A DNA stretch of 64,000 nt from Calophaca sinica (taxonomy: Eukaryota; Streptophyta; Magnoliopsida; Fabales; Fabaceae). The stretch covers positions 3,038,001 through 3,102,000 of the forward strand of contig CM073732.1 in NCBI GenBank assembly GCA_037113605.1. Reading direction: 5' to 3'. Below are positions 24,780 through 36,307 of the stretch, piece by piece (position 1 is the first letter of the stretch; each line of letters begins with the position of its first letter). The notes beneath the pieces were generated by a model that searched no databases, was not told the origin of the DNA, and saw nothing but the letters and a program-made list of their open reading frames with translations. The translations under genes were made by a program, and so were the position numbers.

Positions 24780-24789
24780 GAAAAAATCA
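24780..24789. repeat. MULE target-site duplication, left copy
   Basis: GAAAAAATCA directly precedes the GGC terminus of the element. The identical 10-mer follows the other terminus at 32491-32500. MULEs generate 8-11-bp duplications. Confidence 0.85.
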
Positions 24790-25728
24790 GGCTTTTTTTT
24801 CTCCATGTATTTATTTTTTAATTACCCGATTAACATATTTTTTTGTTATTTATCGCAGTAGCATGATTTTTTTAGGCTATTGAGAAGTCGCTCCTAGAGA
24901 GGGGGACTTTCTATTGGTTTTTTTTTATGGAGAAGGGAGGTCGCCTCTAGAGGGGGGACTTCCCATTGGATTTTTTTTTTGCTCAAGGGAGGTCGCCCCT
25001 AGAGAGGGGGACTCCTCATGTTTATTTTTTTTTTTTATGCAATGTTGAGAAGTCGTGGCAATGAAATGGGACTTCCCAAATTTTTTTTTAGGGTTTCCCT
25101 TTACGGCCTTTTTTCTTTGTAGCATGCATTTATTTTTTAATTACCCGATTAGCATACTTTTTCTGTTATTTACCGCAGTAGCATAATTTTTTTAGGCTAT
25201 TGAGAAGTCGCCCCTAGAGAGGGGGACTTCCCATTGGTTTTTTCTTTTTTTTTATGGAGAAGGGAGGTCGCCCCTAGAGGGGGGAACTTCCCATTGGATT
25301 TTTCTTTTTTTCTTTTTTTTTTTGCTCAAGGGAGGTCGCCCCTAGAAAGGGGGACTCCTCATGTTTGTTTTTTTTTTTTATGCAATGTTGAGAAGTCGTG
25401 GCAATGAAATGGGACTTCCCAAATTTTTTTTTTAGGGTTTTCGTTTACAGTATGTTAATATAATTTATTTATTTATTTATTTAATTTAATATAATTTATA
25501 TGTTTTATTTAATTTAAATTAATTAACTATTTTTTTTGTTAACTTATCTTGTAATTGATTTAAATACTTATTTAATTATTAATTACCAATTTGTTTATTT
25601 ATTTTTGCCAATTAATTAAATTTAATTGTTTTAATTAAATTAGTGTTTGTAATTTTTAATTACTTATTAAAATAACTAAAAATATAATTGGAAGGTAATT
25701 AACTGAAACTGATAAAAAATTAAAAATA
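24790..25728 (+). repeat. MULE left TIR with internal tandem duplication
   Basis: The outer part is present twice, 24790-25104 and 25105-25447, each starting GGC(C)TTTTTT and containing the same four mini-palindromes separated by T runs. The inner part (about 25448-25728) is AT-rich. The right TIR has only one outer copy. So this end gained a roughly 315-bp tandem copy. Confidence 0.85.
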
Positions 25729-25777
25729 CTGATATTAAAGGGTTACAAATACAAACACAAAGGAGACAATTTTTTTA

Positions 25778-28461
25778 CTATTGCTCATGAGCTCCAGAAC
25801 AGTTTGGGCACTTATTCTTGTTATGTCCCTCATTCCGACACAGTCCACATCTCTTGGGGTGATGACTCTGTTCCCTTTGATCCATCTTAGTACGAATACG
25901 TGTGGACTGTGGACGACCTTTTGGATCTCTCTGCATGGCTGGATTGTGGCACAATTCAACTCCATTGTATTTTGGCCAATATGATTCGTGAGGCATCGGT
26001 TGAAACTTTTCACTGTAAACGTTGAAAACATATTGTAAAGTGTACTGGGGAGGCACATATGTCATGTAGTCGTGATGAACATGGGAACAAGCAGCGATGA
26101 CGTGTGAGCATGGGTAGTGTAGTGCCTGGAATTCGCCACAGTCACACCACCGTTTTTCCAGATCTACTTTGAATGTCCCTGTTGGTCGGCCTGATTGGGG
26201 GAGTCTCAACTCCTTAACTGTGAAAATACTTTGCTCTCGGTTGAAAATTTGAATTTGGTGAGAGTTGGACATTCTCCGCTCTATCTCAAGTTTTTCAATG
26301 ACTATGTCTGTATAAATCATGCCGGATGTCATCATTGCTTGGGCATGTCTCCCCCTTTCGACGAATTTTGCATTCAACCTGTGATAGGTTGATCGGACTA
26401 ACGAAGTGATTGGTAGATTGCGCGTCCCCTTTAGTACATTATTGATGCATTCGGCAAGGTTAGTTTTCATGTGCCCCCAACGTCGCCCTTCATCCCATGC
26501 TTGGAGCCATTGTTCCTTTGGGATGTTGTCGACCCACCTGACGGCTTCTTCGCTCCATTCACTGATTTCACTCCTATAGTATGCGATTCCCGGTTGAGTC
26601 ATTGAGTATCCTGAAGAGTTTGAAGGAACACAGGTCAAGGTTGGTAACAATAGAATAAAAAGGAATGGATAAGCATCAATGTATATGAAAGGTATACTAA
26701 CCCATATTGATGACACTTTTTTTCATGTCCGCATTCTTGAAAGTCCTCATAAAGTTTTGTGCGATGTGACGAATGCAGAAGACGTGATGCCAATCACTGT
26801 CTAGGCGCCGAACGACACTCTTTATTGATTCATGTCTATCCAAAATTATGCGGAGGCCAGGCTGGGGTGTGACAAACATTCTCAAGCGTTAGAGGAAGAA
26901 AAACCATGCATCTGCTGTCTCACCCTCCACAAGGGCATATGCTATAGGAATGGGTTGATTCCTCCCATCTTGAGCAATTGCCATCAAGAGCGTCCCTCGA
27001 TACTTGCCATACAACCATGTTCCATCAACTGAAACAACAGGTTTGCAGTAAGGAAACCCGTTGATGCATTGTTTGAAGGTCCAGAAGAGTCGATGGAAGG
27101 TACCTTTGCCATGAACTAGTTGGCCATGTTCGTAGAAGGGCATTGTTTGCCAATCGACAATAGTGCCTAGAACATAGAATTGCAAAGCGAGCATAAACTG
27201 TGGAAGCTCCTTGTATGATTCCTCCCAGTTCCCGAATATCTTTTCAACAGCCTTTTGCTTTTCCATCCATGCCTTCCTGTACGTAGTGGTATATGTGTAT
27301 TTTGATCGTATGTGTGCAATCAACACTGAAACTGATATTATTGGATCTTCCTTTACTAGCTGTAGGATGCTTTCACAAATAAGGTCTGAAAATAGTTGAT
27401 GGTGATCTTGTGAAAGCCGTGTTGATGCACATGTATGTGGTGCTTCCAGCTTTCGGATCTCCCAAAGCTGTAATTTTTGGCGATATGCAACTCGACACCT
27501 CCACATGCAGTTATTGTTGTCACAAGCCACAATCCATCTATCTTGATTGGAGTGCTCTACAATAAAGTTCAGGGACTTGTTCAGATGGTATTCTCTTATG
27601 GCATGTTGTGCCATTTCTTTTGTGGGAAATGTCATCCCAACTTGTAGGTTATCAGGGCTTGGAACAAGGTACGTGGGCCTGCGGGACATAGGATGGCCAA
27701 ATTCATTGTTTGAGTTATCCACCACGTCAGAGGTCACATTGCGGAAATGCGACGGCAAGTCGTAGAACCGGAAGAGTGTCGAGGGACCCCCACCGGATTC
27801 CAGATCTTCATCATTGGCGGCTGTATGTAGCCCAAGAAGGACGTCTTCGTTTTCACTAAAGTCACCAACTTCTTCGTTGTGGACACCAGCCACAACACTG
27901 ATAGGAATAGGATCAACTGGGATGTTAAGATCAATTGTGGTATTAAGATTAACGCCCTGAGTGGATGGTGTTGGGCGATAGGTTGACGAAGAGGGCATGG
28001 AGTGATGATGGGGTTGTGTTTCGGTAAAAAGTGGACTAAATTCTTGTGTTGAACCACTGAGGTCAATGGGTTCAAAATATGGTGGCACGGCTTCGGTGTC
28101 ATCATTGAGAGCATCTACCAGCTTTGCATACACTTCAGCGGCAGAAACACCAAGGCATTGACAAGCCCTGGACATGTCAAACATCATTTGTACATTATCA
28201 TCTCCTACAAGATTTAATGCCTCATACCGATGATATCCCTGTGTAAGAGCTGTAGGGTATCGATAAATAAGTTCGACCACCCTCCTTGTATTGTCTGGTT
28301 GAATCTTCCTCTGGATTTTTTATATAAGCTGATGCAATTTCATATTTGTCTTCACTTTGAGCAAGGTTGTATGGTTGCATGCAAAGACCACACCTTCTGT
28401 GTCAGTCCTTTCAACATGTCCATTGTAATAGACACAGAGAAAGAGCTCTACTGGAGGCATG
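25778..28461 (-). pseudogene. mudrA-like MULE transposase, two in-frame stops
   Basis: From ATG 28459-28461 (MPPVELFLCVYYNGH) the frame runs to 26702, then a 91-bp GT-AG intron (26611-26701), then 26610 to the stop at 25778. Domains: N-terminal YNGHVE region; MuDR DNA-binding region (GMTFPTKEMAQHAIREYHL, then WRCRV and HTC); MULE transposase core with the first catalytic Asp in VSVDGTWL, a second Asp in IILDRHESIKS and a Glu in TNLAECINNVLKG; SWIM zinc finger (CDCGEFQALHYPCSH, then VIAAC); and a C-terminal CCHC knuckle (CGLCRNEGHNKNKC). Two TAA codons interrupt the frame, at 28320-28322 and 26889-26891, the latter between the first and second catalytic Asp. Otherwise the frame is open, so inactivation is recent. 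It would bind the TIRs and cut the element out. Confidence 0.88.
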
Positions 28462-29085
28462 ATTTAGTATATGAGTGTATGAGCAAGAGTGGTGAAGTGT
28501 TGGTGTGATCCTTAAGATATCAAGACTACCTATTTATATAAGTTAGTGTAAATTCTGAACGAGAATGAGATGGGGGGTGCACTTCAAGTGTAGGTTAGTT
28601 AGGATAAGTGTGGATGAGGGTTGTCTCTTGTGCCAGATTCACTGAGCGACAATTTTATATATAAAAAAGAAATAATTCTAAAATTGGCTTAAATATTGCA
28701 GACTCTTAACATTATGCACCAGGCCTTTGATGAGGGTTGTCTCTTGTGCCAGATTCAACGTGAACCAATTATGCATGACAATCCTTTGAATCAACCCTTT
28801 GAATAATGTTAGGCCATTATGATCAATTATGCATAAAAAACAAAAGTGCACCAAGCCTTTCTTTGTTGTTTAGCAAACAAGAATCTAAACCTTTCTCTTC
28901 TTGTTCAACCTATTTGTGAAACATTTTGATCAATTATGCATAAAAAACAAAAGTGCCAAGATTCTGAATAATGACAATCTAAGAAAATAACACCAACCTT
29001 TGATTTTCAACATGTGTGATCAATTATGCAAACAAAAATCAGGTTCCTCTCTTGTTCAACGATTTTCAACACGTTTGATTAATTA

Positions 29086-29205
29086 ACTAATTTTTTTATT
29101 AATTTATCTTATAATTGATTTAACTAGTTATTTAATTATTAATTACCAATTTGTTTATTTATTTTTGCCAATTAATTAAATATTAATTGTCCCTTGTGAC
29201 AGAAA
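29086..29205 (+). repeat. internal third copy of inner TIR sequence
   Basis: About 110 bp (containing TTATTTAATTATTAATTACC and AATTTGTTTATTTATTTTTG) matches the inner part of the left TIR at about 25515-25630, in the same orientation. It lies in the non-coding gap between the two divergent genes of the element. Low complexity lowers certainty. Confidence 0.6.
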
Positions 29206-29717
29206 ACGAAATAATTCTAAAATTGGCTTAAATATTGTAGATTTTTTTTGGGCACTAAAAATAAACTTTGAGAATTTTTGAGGGACTAAAAATGAACTTT
29301 ACAAATTTTTGAGGGACTAAAATCATAACTGAAAATTCATTGCATTCCAATTATGCATTCCAATTATTGAATTATTCAATCACTACACGTTACAAAAGTC
29401 CAAAAAATATTCACTACAGGATCAATCAATTATGCATGAAACTATTCAATGCAGTATCAATCACGTGATTCACTGAAAAGCCACAAAAAGCCACATTATT
29501 CACATCACATGAAAATATTCAGTCCATTAGTCGCTCAATTATGCACCAAGCACTACACGTTCAACGTGAAAAAAGAAAACTGAAAGATTCCATGAATAAT
29601 TGGCAATTGCATGCGCTTATAAAAAAAATGTCAATTGCATGCAAAGCACAAATTCACCTCAATTTCCTATAAATTCCTCCAGAAGTTCCTCCACAAGTTC
29701 ATCTCAATTTCCTATCA

Positions 29718-31842
29718 ATGGCTTTGCTAAGAAACCAATCCCTTCACAGGTCTTCACAAATAGGGGTTAGGGATGAGGTAAACGGTCGTAATTGATAATT
29801 ATATTAAATTTGTATACTCTTTTTTAATGCACATTACGCTAACAACTTAAATTTTATTTGCAGAGTATAATTGACTGTTACCACCACTTCAATATAGAGG
29901 AACCAAATCAACTAATATTGCCATACCTGGAGCAAGCTGGGTTTGCCAATGCGGCAAAATTGGGACGTTGTAAGGTCGACAGATCACTGGTGACTGCAAT
30001 GGTAGAACGGTGGATGGATGAAACACATTTCATCTTCCAATTGGAGAATGTACAATAACTCTAGAAGATGTTGCGCTCCAGCTTGGTTTGCGTGTGGATG
30101 GTAAACCAGTCACTAGACCTAGTATGTTAAACTGGAAAGTTGAATGCCGACAACTTTTAGGCCTTGTACCACCTGAAAATCAAAGGAAAGGCCAAGCAAT
30201 TAAGCTCAAGTGGTTGAAGGACACTTTTGCCACTATGCCTCAAGATACAACAGAAGAACAAATAAAAGCACACTGTAGGGCATATATTTTACGCTTGATT
30301 GACGGGGTCTTGATCCCAAACAAATCAAACAATAGAGTGCACCTGATGTATCTCCCCTTGTTGAAAGATCTTGAGCGTGCTGGACGCTACAGCTGGGGTT
30401 CAGCATGTTTGGCAAATCTATACAGGGAAATGTGTCGTGCAACCGAACCATCTTATGCCTGTATGGGTGGATGTTCACTACTTCTACAATCTTGGGTATG
30501 GTATCGCATGCCGTTCCTTGCACCACAGTGCAACCGCCTACCATCATTTCCGCTAGCAAAACGGTAAATAAAAACTCTGTAGTCAATGTTCTTTATTTAT
30601 CTATCGATTATAGTATCCAAACCTTTGATTCATAATGTATTTTCTAGATGGTCTGGCTGTGAACTACGTTATACCAGAACTCCTCACGGTGACATTATCG
30701 GCTACAGATCACGGATCGACCACATGCAAATTAATCAGGTTAAAAATAGAATTGTTCAATAGAATCACTTATACTTTATGCGTCTATCGACTTTGACAAA
30801 TTAATGACTTAGCTTAATTTTTCAGTTTTTGTGGTTACCTTATAGAAGTCTTGCGAACTGCATACCAACAGAAGCATTCGGGGATAATAGGGTTTGGACT
30901 GCCAATACCGCTTTGATATGTTTCCAAATTGTAGAATGGCATCAAACGGATAGAGTCAAACTGCAGTTTGGTCTTTGGCAGGAAATACCAGATGCCCCTA
31001 GAAACATGGATGCACTCCACCAGCAAGACATGCGAGGCAATTATAGCGAAAACTGGAAGGACATACATGCAGACTGGATCCAAATTTGGAGGGAACGCCG
31101 ACGTCGCGTGATAGAGGGGCAGCCGATTCAGGGTCCTGTGTTTCCCACTGATGAGTATTTGAGGTGGCTTAAGCAGAATTCAATACTTTACCTTTCAATT
31201 CAGCATCAACTGTAGGACCCACAGGGTGATTTTCAACAAGACCCTATTGTGGGACCCAGTATGCCCACCCAACGACGTGATCGGCGTAATAGACGTCGAC
31301 AACCCAGCCCCGCAGTTGCCATGGAACATCAATATCAAGAGGAGTCACCCCACCACTCGTTTGCATTCACGCCTTCGCAACAAGAGTTCGAACCGCCCGG
31401 CCATTCATTTGCATTCACGCCTTCACAACAAGAGTTCGAACCGCCCCGCCATTCATTTGCATTCACACCAGCACACCAAGATGCTCCTCAAAATGACGAC
31501 GCTCGTAGACACTCTATCGCTTCTAGCGATAGTGATTTTATGAGCAATTTGTTTGGTGTCAACATGCATACGCCAGATTCGTTTCATTATATGAATCGAT
31601 TGTACTCATTTGGTGTTCCAGCGCTCCCTAACCAAGCAGGTGCTAGTTCTTCAACGGTAAATTTCGGCGAATTAAGAGAACCTGTGACGCTGCCACCCGT
31701 AAATGTTGATCTAAATGAGGTTGTGCAGCAAGACGAGGAACACGCCGCCGTAGAGGAAGAACAACCAACTCGACATCCATGCCGTCCTAGACGTAACCGA
31801 CGAGCACCACGTTATGGGACCGGACACCATTTAGGAAACTAA
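29718..31842 (+). pseudogene. plant mobile domain (PMD) protein, MULE-borne, with lesions
   Basis: Exons 29718-29777, 29864-30563, 30648-30738 and 30826-31842, all GT-AG and phase-consistent. Recognisable PMD landmarks: YHHFNIEEPNQLILPYLEQ at the start, the region expected to read THTFHLP-like, TLEDVALQLGLRVDG, YILRLIDGVLIPNKS, YSWGSACLANLYREMCRA, the WLPYRSLANC block, RVKLQFGLWQEIP, and W..IWRERRRRVIEG. The C-terminal tail has a roughly 16-residue repeat (HSFAFTPSQQEFEPP, two full and one partial copy) and ends in a basic GTGHHLGN stretch. Lesions: a frameshift at about 30025-30035 within a CA-rich word, and an in-frame TAG at 31213-31215. The domain is related to host MAIN-type proteins. 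Its job in the transposon is unknown. Confidence 0.8.
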
Positions 31843-31888
31843 ATAATTATTTATTTAGAATTGTTGTAATTTTATTTAGAATTGTTGT

Positions 31889-32490
31889 ATCTGTATTTTA
31901 AATTTTTAATCAATGAGTTAATTACCTTCCAATTATGTTTTTAGTTATTTTAATAATTAATTAAAAATTACAAACACTAATTTAATTAAAACAATTAAAT
32001 TTAATTAATTGGAAAAAATAAATAAACAAATTGGTAATTAATAATTAAATAAGTATTTAAATCAATTACAAGATAAGTTAACAAAAAAAGTTAGTTAATT
32101 AATTTAAATTAAATAAAACATATAAATTATATTAAATTAAATAAATAAATTATATTAACATACTGTAAACGGAAACCCTAAAAAAAAATTTGGGAAATCC
32201 CATTTCATTGCCACGACTTTTCAACATTGCACAAAAAAAAAACATGAGGAGTCCCCCTCTCTAGGGGCGACCTCCCTTGAGCAAAAAAAAAAAAAAATCC
32301 AATGGGAAGTCCCCCTCTAGGGGCGACCTCTCTTCTCCATAAAAAAAAAGAAAAAACCAATGGGAAGTCCCCCTCTCTAAGGACGACTTCTTAATAGCCT
32401 AAAAAACTATACTATTGCGATAAATAACAAAAAAAAGTATGCGAATCGGGTAATTAAAAAATAAATGCATGCTACAGATAAAAAAAAGCC
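31889..32490 (-). repeat. MULE right TIR
   Basis: Inverted copy of the left TIR (about 600 bp): AT-rich inner part followed by four mini-palindromes with A runs on the plus strand, ending AAAAAAAGCC. Mostly collinear with the left TIR apart from poly-T length changes. Confidence 0.88.
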
Positions 32491-32500
32491 GAAAAAATCA

Positions 32501-33030
32501 TCATACGTACCTAGAAAACAAGCAAAACACGAGGGTCGAGATGGATGGGTACTTGTCCAACACCTGCTTTCCCCTTTATGTCCTTATATATTCATAAAAT
32601 TTGTTGCAAACAACCAAAGCTTTATGAACAAGTTGAAAAATTAAGCTCAATTTGGAGGGGTTTCGTGACTTTGGCAAGCATTATAGCTTCCAATTTGATT
32701 TGGCGTTTTCCAACTTTCCTTTTCCAAGTCCAATTAGGAGAATATAATTATGTGGGATTGAGAACTAGAATATAATCATGTGCGTTGAGTAATGGCTTTT
32801 GGTCTTTGGGCTCTTTGAAATTGCTCCAATGTGGTACGTTAAGCAAGCACGTGTGAGATGATTAGGAGGCTCGGTGGTTACGATCTGATTAAGCAACTAG
32901 CACGATACCCGGGCGTGCGTCGTTGGTTACGCTCAATAGTTTAAGACGTAATTGTTTATAATAAACGATATTTTGATTCAATGTATTAACAAATTTTATA
33001 GTGAAAGCGAAAGAAAATAAATTTTAAAAC
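32501..33030. other. intergenic, no gene recognised
   Basis: Right flank of the MULE. Short ORF 32545-32775 without a recognised domain. Confidence 0.4.
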
Positions 33031-33034
33031 ATAA

Positions 33035-33935
33035 AATATAAAATTACATCGACAACATGTAATGTTTGTCCCGCTAAGAGTTAATAATTTCGCTCCCCGT
33101 CAACAACGTTGTACTTAAGTAGTGTTTTCCCGTCAGAATTGAAAAACAAAATAATCATTTATAAAAATTAAATACATTTATAAAAAAATAAAAAATAATT
33201 ATGCTGACTTGTAATGTCTTCCGTCACGACTCAAAAGCAAAATAATAATTTATAGATAACTTAAAAAAAATGTTAATAATAAAATAAAATTAAAATTATA
33301 CCGACAACATGTAATGTTTCTCCCGTCGAGAATTAATAATTTCGTTCCCATCGACAACATTGTACTTCAGTAGTATTTTCCCATCAGAACTCAAAAGCAA
33401 AATAATAATTTATAAATAACTTAAAAAATAAAAAATGTTAATAATAAAATAAAATTAAAATTATACCGACAACATGTAATGTTTCTCCTGTCGAGACTTA
33501 ATAATTTTGTTCATGTCGACAACATTGTACTTAAGTAGTATTTTCCCGTCAGAATACAAAAACAAAATAATTATAACGACTTGTAATATCTACCATCATG
33601 AAAACAAAATAATAATTTATAAATAACTTAAAAAAATTAAAAAATATTAATAATAAAATAAAATAAAAGTAAAAGTATACTGATAACATATAATGTTTCT
33701 CCCGTCGAGACTTAATAATTTTGTTCACATCGATAATATTGTATTTAAGTAGTGTTTTCCCGTCAGAACTCAAAAGCAAAACAATAATTTATAAATAACT
33801 TAACAAAATAAAAAAATGTTAATAATAAAATAAAATTAAAATTATACCGACAACATGTAATGTTTCTCCTGTCGAAACTTCATAATTTCGTTTCCGTCGA
33901 CAATATTATACTTAAATAATATTTTTCAGTCGAGA
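33035..33935. repeat. diverged tandem array, about 165-250-bp unit
   Basis: The word GACAACATGTAATGTTT(C/G)TCC(C/T)GTC recurs near 33053, 33303, 33468, 33684 and 33848. Each copy is followed by TTAATAATTT(C/T)GTTC, a CGACAACATTGTACTTAAGT segment, then AGTATTTTCCCGTCAGAACT and an A/T-rich spacer. Five units with length variation come mainly from the AT spacer. No coding potential. Confidence 0.8.
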
Positions 33936-33944
33936 CTAATTGTT

Positions 33945-34235
33945 TCTGAAAAAAATGAGGGAAAGAGAAAGAAATAAAAGAATGAGAGTGAGAGAGAAAA
34001 GGGGAAAAATGGAAAAAAAGAAAGAAAGAAAGAATCAGAGGTGTGAGAAGGGGAAGGGTGAAAAAAAGGAAAGAATGTGAGGCGTGAGAATAAGAGAAGA
34101 AGAAGGAAAAAAAACAAAAGAGGAAGGATCAGAGGCGTCAGAATAGAGAGAAAGAAAAGGAGAAAAAAAAAGAATGAGAAAAGAAATTGGATTGGGGAAA
34201 GATGGGGGAAAGATAAAATAAAAGATTTGAATTGT
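33945..34235 (+). repeat. polypurine (GA-rich) tract
   Basis: Nearly 300 bp in which the plus strand is almost only A and G (GAAAGAGAAAGAAATAAAAG and similar), directly after the tandem array. It could form triplex or other non-B DNA. The 63-codon minus ORF over it (Phe/Leu/Ser-rich) is a composition artefact. Confidence 0.7.
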
Positions 34236-34239
34236 AAGA

Positions 34240-35180
34240 AGATTTAAATGACCAAAATGCCATAAAAAAGGACACGTGTCAATTGTTTAACAATAGGTAA
34301 TTTTGGATTTTTCAGAGCCCTTAATTCTAATATATTAAAATTGATTGATGAAATAGTTTTTTTTTTTTTTTTTACATAGCAATGAAATCTTTTATCTTTT
34401 CTTTTATTACTTAAAGAAATAAACAACGAGGAATTTGGCGCACACTTAGTCCGCCAAATTTGGGGTTACTATTGTAATTAGCTATTAACACTAATTATTA
34501 GTAACTCAGTTAGGCGCACATTAGTTAGCCATATTTGATGCCTTTTCGTTTTTTCATCCCAGCAATTACTGCGCGCTGTAACCATTCCTCTACTGTTGCT
34601 TCATTTTCTTCTCCCCATCAATGCGACACTTTAGTTCCCAATGGGTAGTCTATTTGCAACATTTTTTTTCTTCTCTCTAATTGCTCAACTACTGTCATTT
34701 CTTCTTCTCCTGCCATGCGATTATTTTTTTTTAGCTTGGTTTTGCTATTAATCATTTCCTTTTTATCCAGAATTTTTCCTTCTTCCCTTTATGGGCTTCT
34801 TTCATTTTTTTTTTCTTTCTCTGTGGATTTCAATGACAGCAAGTAAGAGATGCGCTATGGCGGTGTCGGTGAGGGCTCGGAGTGGTCGCGCTACGACGGG
34901 AAATGTCATTCGCATGCAGCAGCGACAGCCAATGAAGGTCGCGACTCTCACTCTCACTTCTCACTTTTCGCATCAACCTTCCCATGCGAAAATCATCATT
35001 ATTGGAAAAATATTCTTCAAACTACAAGGCATGTGTCTCTGTCCAACATGAGTGCCACCCTCTGAAAATTAGATACGTAAAGTCTTTCATGTTTTATGCA
35101 GTCTTTTGATTGATATCGGATAATATCAGAAAAATAAGCTAACAACTCAAATTCTTCCTTAGCAAATCGAGAGTACAAAT
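34240..35180. other. intergenic, no gene recognised
   Basis: Contains a repeated GGCGCACA(C)TTAG word near 34436 and 34512. The ORFs at 34791-35065 carry no known domain. Confidence 0.4.
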
Positions 35181-35185
35181 TAACA

Positions 35186-35530
35186 TGTTAGGTACCAGAG
35201 TAACGGAATGATATCACACAGCTAAAATAAGAGACGAGAAAATAAGGAAATGAACACACAAAATTTACGTGGAAAACCCTCAACGAATAAGGGAAAAACC
35301 ACGGGACAAGGCCAGAAGAATTTCACTATGTGAAAAAATATTACAAGAATACCTCTCACAAAATACCTCACAAATACTCTCACAATACTCAAATTGAGTA
35401 TAAGAAATAATAAAAGAAAGAAGAGAAGAAGTGATTGGGATGAATAAAAATGAAGCTTTGGGGTTGTTTTTATAACACCCAAGAACCAAGCCAAAGACAA
35501 AACCCACCGATGTGGGACTTGACTTCAACA
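35186..35530 (-). repeat. copia-2 3' LTR
   Basis: On the minus strand it starts TGTTGAAGTC and ends GGTACCTAACA; 345 bp, collinear with the other LTR. Confidence 0.93.
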
Positions 35531-35606
35531 ATTCTCCCACTTGAAGATTTTGATTGAGCCAATCATATCTTCACACCACTCTTTCTGCCTTGCCCTTCCA
35601 TGTTGC

Positions 35607-35837
35607 TTACGTTTCTGATAGGCCATAAGAGGATCGACACCAAATAAACTTGTCAGCATTGATCGGCTTCGTCATCACATCTGCTAGGTTATCTTCGGTG
35701 TGAATCTTTTGCATATCCACAATTCCTTCCTCTACTACTTCACGAATGTAGTGATACCGGTATTTATATGCTTTGTCCTGGAATGAAAAGCTGGATTCCT
35801 TGCAATGTGCAAGGCACTGATCCACACGACACAACAA
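35607..35837 (-). pseudogene. copia-2 RNase H C-terminus
   Basis: Contains YHYIREVVEEG and KIHTEDNLADVMTKPI, the conserved end of copia RNase H, followed by a short tail and stop before the 3' LTR. Confidence 0.82.
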
Positions 35838-36307
35838 TCCTCTGTCTGCGTGCCCGAAGTTCCACCATTAACCTTTGAATCCAGATAGCTTCTTTGCAAG
35901 CTTGAGTCGCCATGTACTCACTTCAGAGTCGACAAAGCTACAACATCAGAACTTAGATAACCACTCACCGCTCCTCTGCGATTGTGAATACATACCCGGT
36001 AGTGGATTTCCTCTTATCAAGATCTCCTACAAAATCTGAATCAACATAACCCCGACAATGAATTCGATCCTCAGTAACATAATGCAACATCCGAGGTTCC
36101 TTTGATGTATCTAAGGATCCTCTTAACAAGATTCCAATGCTCTCTACCTGGATTTGCCATAAACCGACTAACCGCTCCCCTTTGCTTGTGCAATGTCCGT
36201 GCGGTACATATCATGGCATACATAAGGCTTCCCACCGGCCGATGCATACGGTGCGAGACATTTCCATCCTCTCCGCTTCATTGCTAGGACTCATACACGA
36301 GGGTAAT

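Larger units (their letters stand above)
24790..32490. mobile_element. Mutator-like element (MULE) carrying a plant mobile domain gene
   Basis: A 7701-bp element with termini GGCTTTTTTT/AAAAAAAGCC, long TIRs (24790-25728 and 31889-32490) and a perfect 10-bp target duplication. It encodes two divergent genes: a mudrA-like transposase on the minus strand (25778-28461) and a PMD protein on the plus strand (29718-31842). The PMD domain is known both in host genes (MAIN/MAIL family) and in plant transposons. Here its location inside a bounded element is read directly from the sequence. Both genes have a few in-frame stops or frameshifts, so this copy is probably not autonomous now. Confidence 0.9.

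Noticed and set aside
24960..25440. CRISPR-like regular spacing of GGTCGCCCCTAGAG words
   Set aside because: The repeats are parts of MULE TIR modules with T-run spacers and occur inverted at the other end of the element.
27211..27765. Plus-strand ORFs opposite the MULE transposase
   Set aside because: Antisense shadows of a clearly conserved minus-strand coding region.
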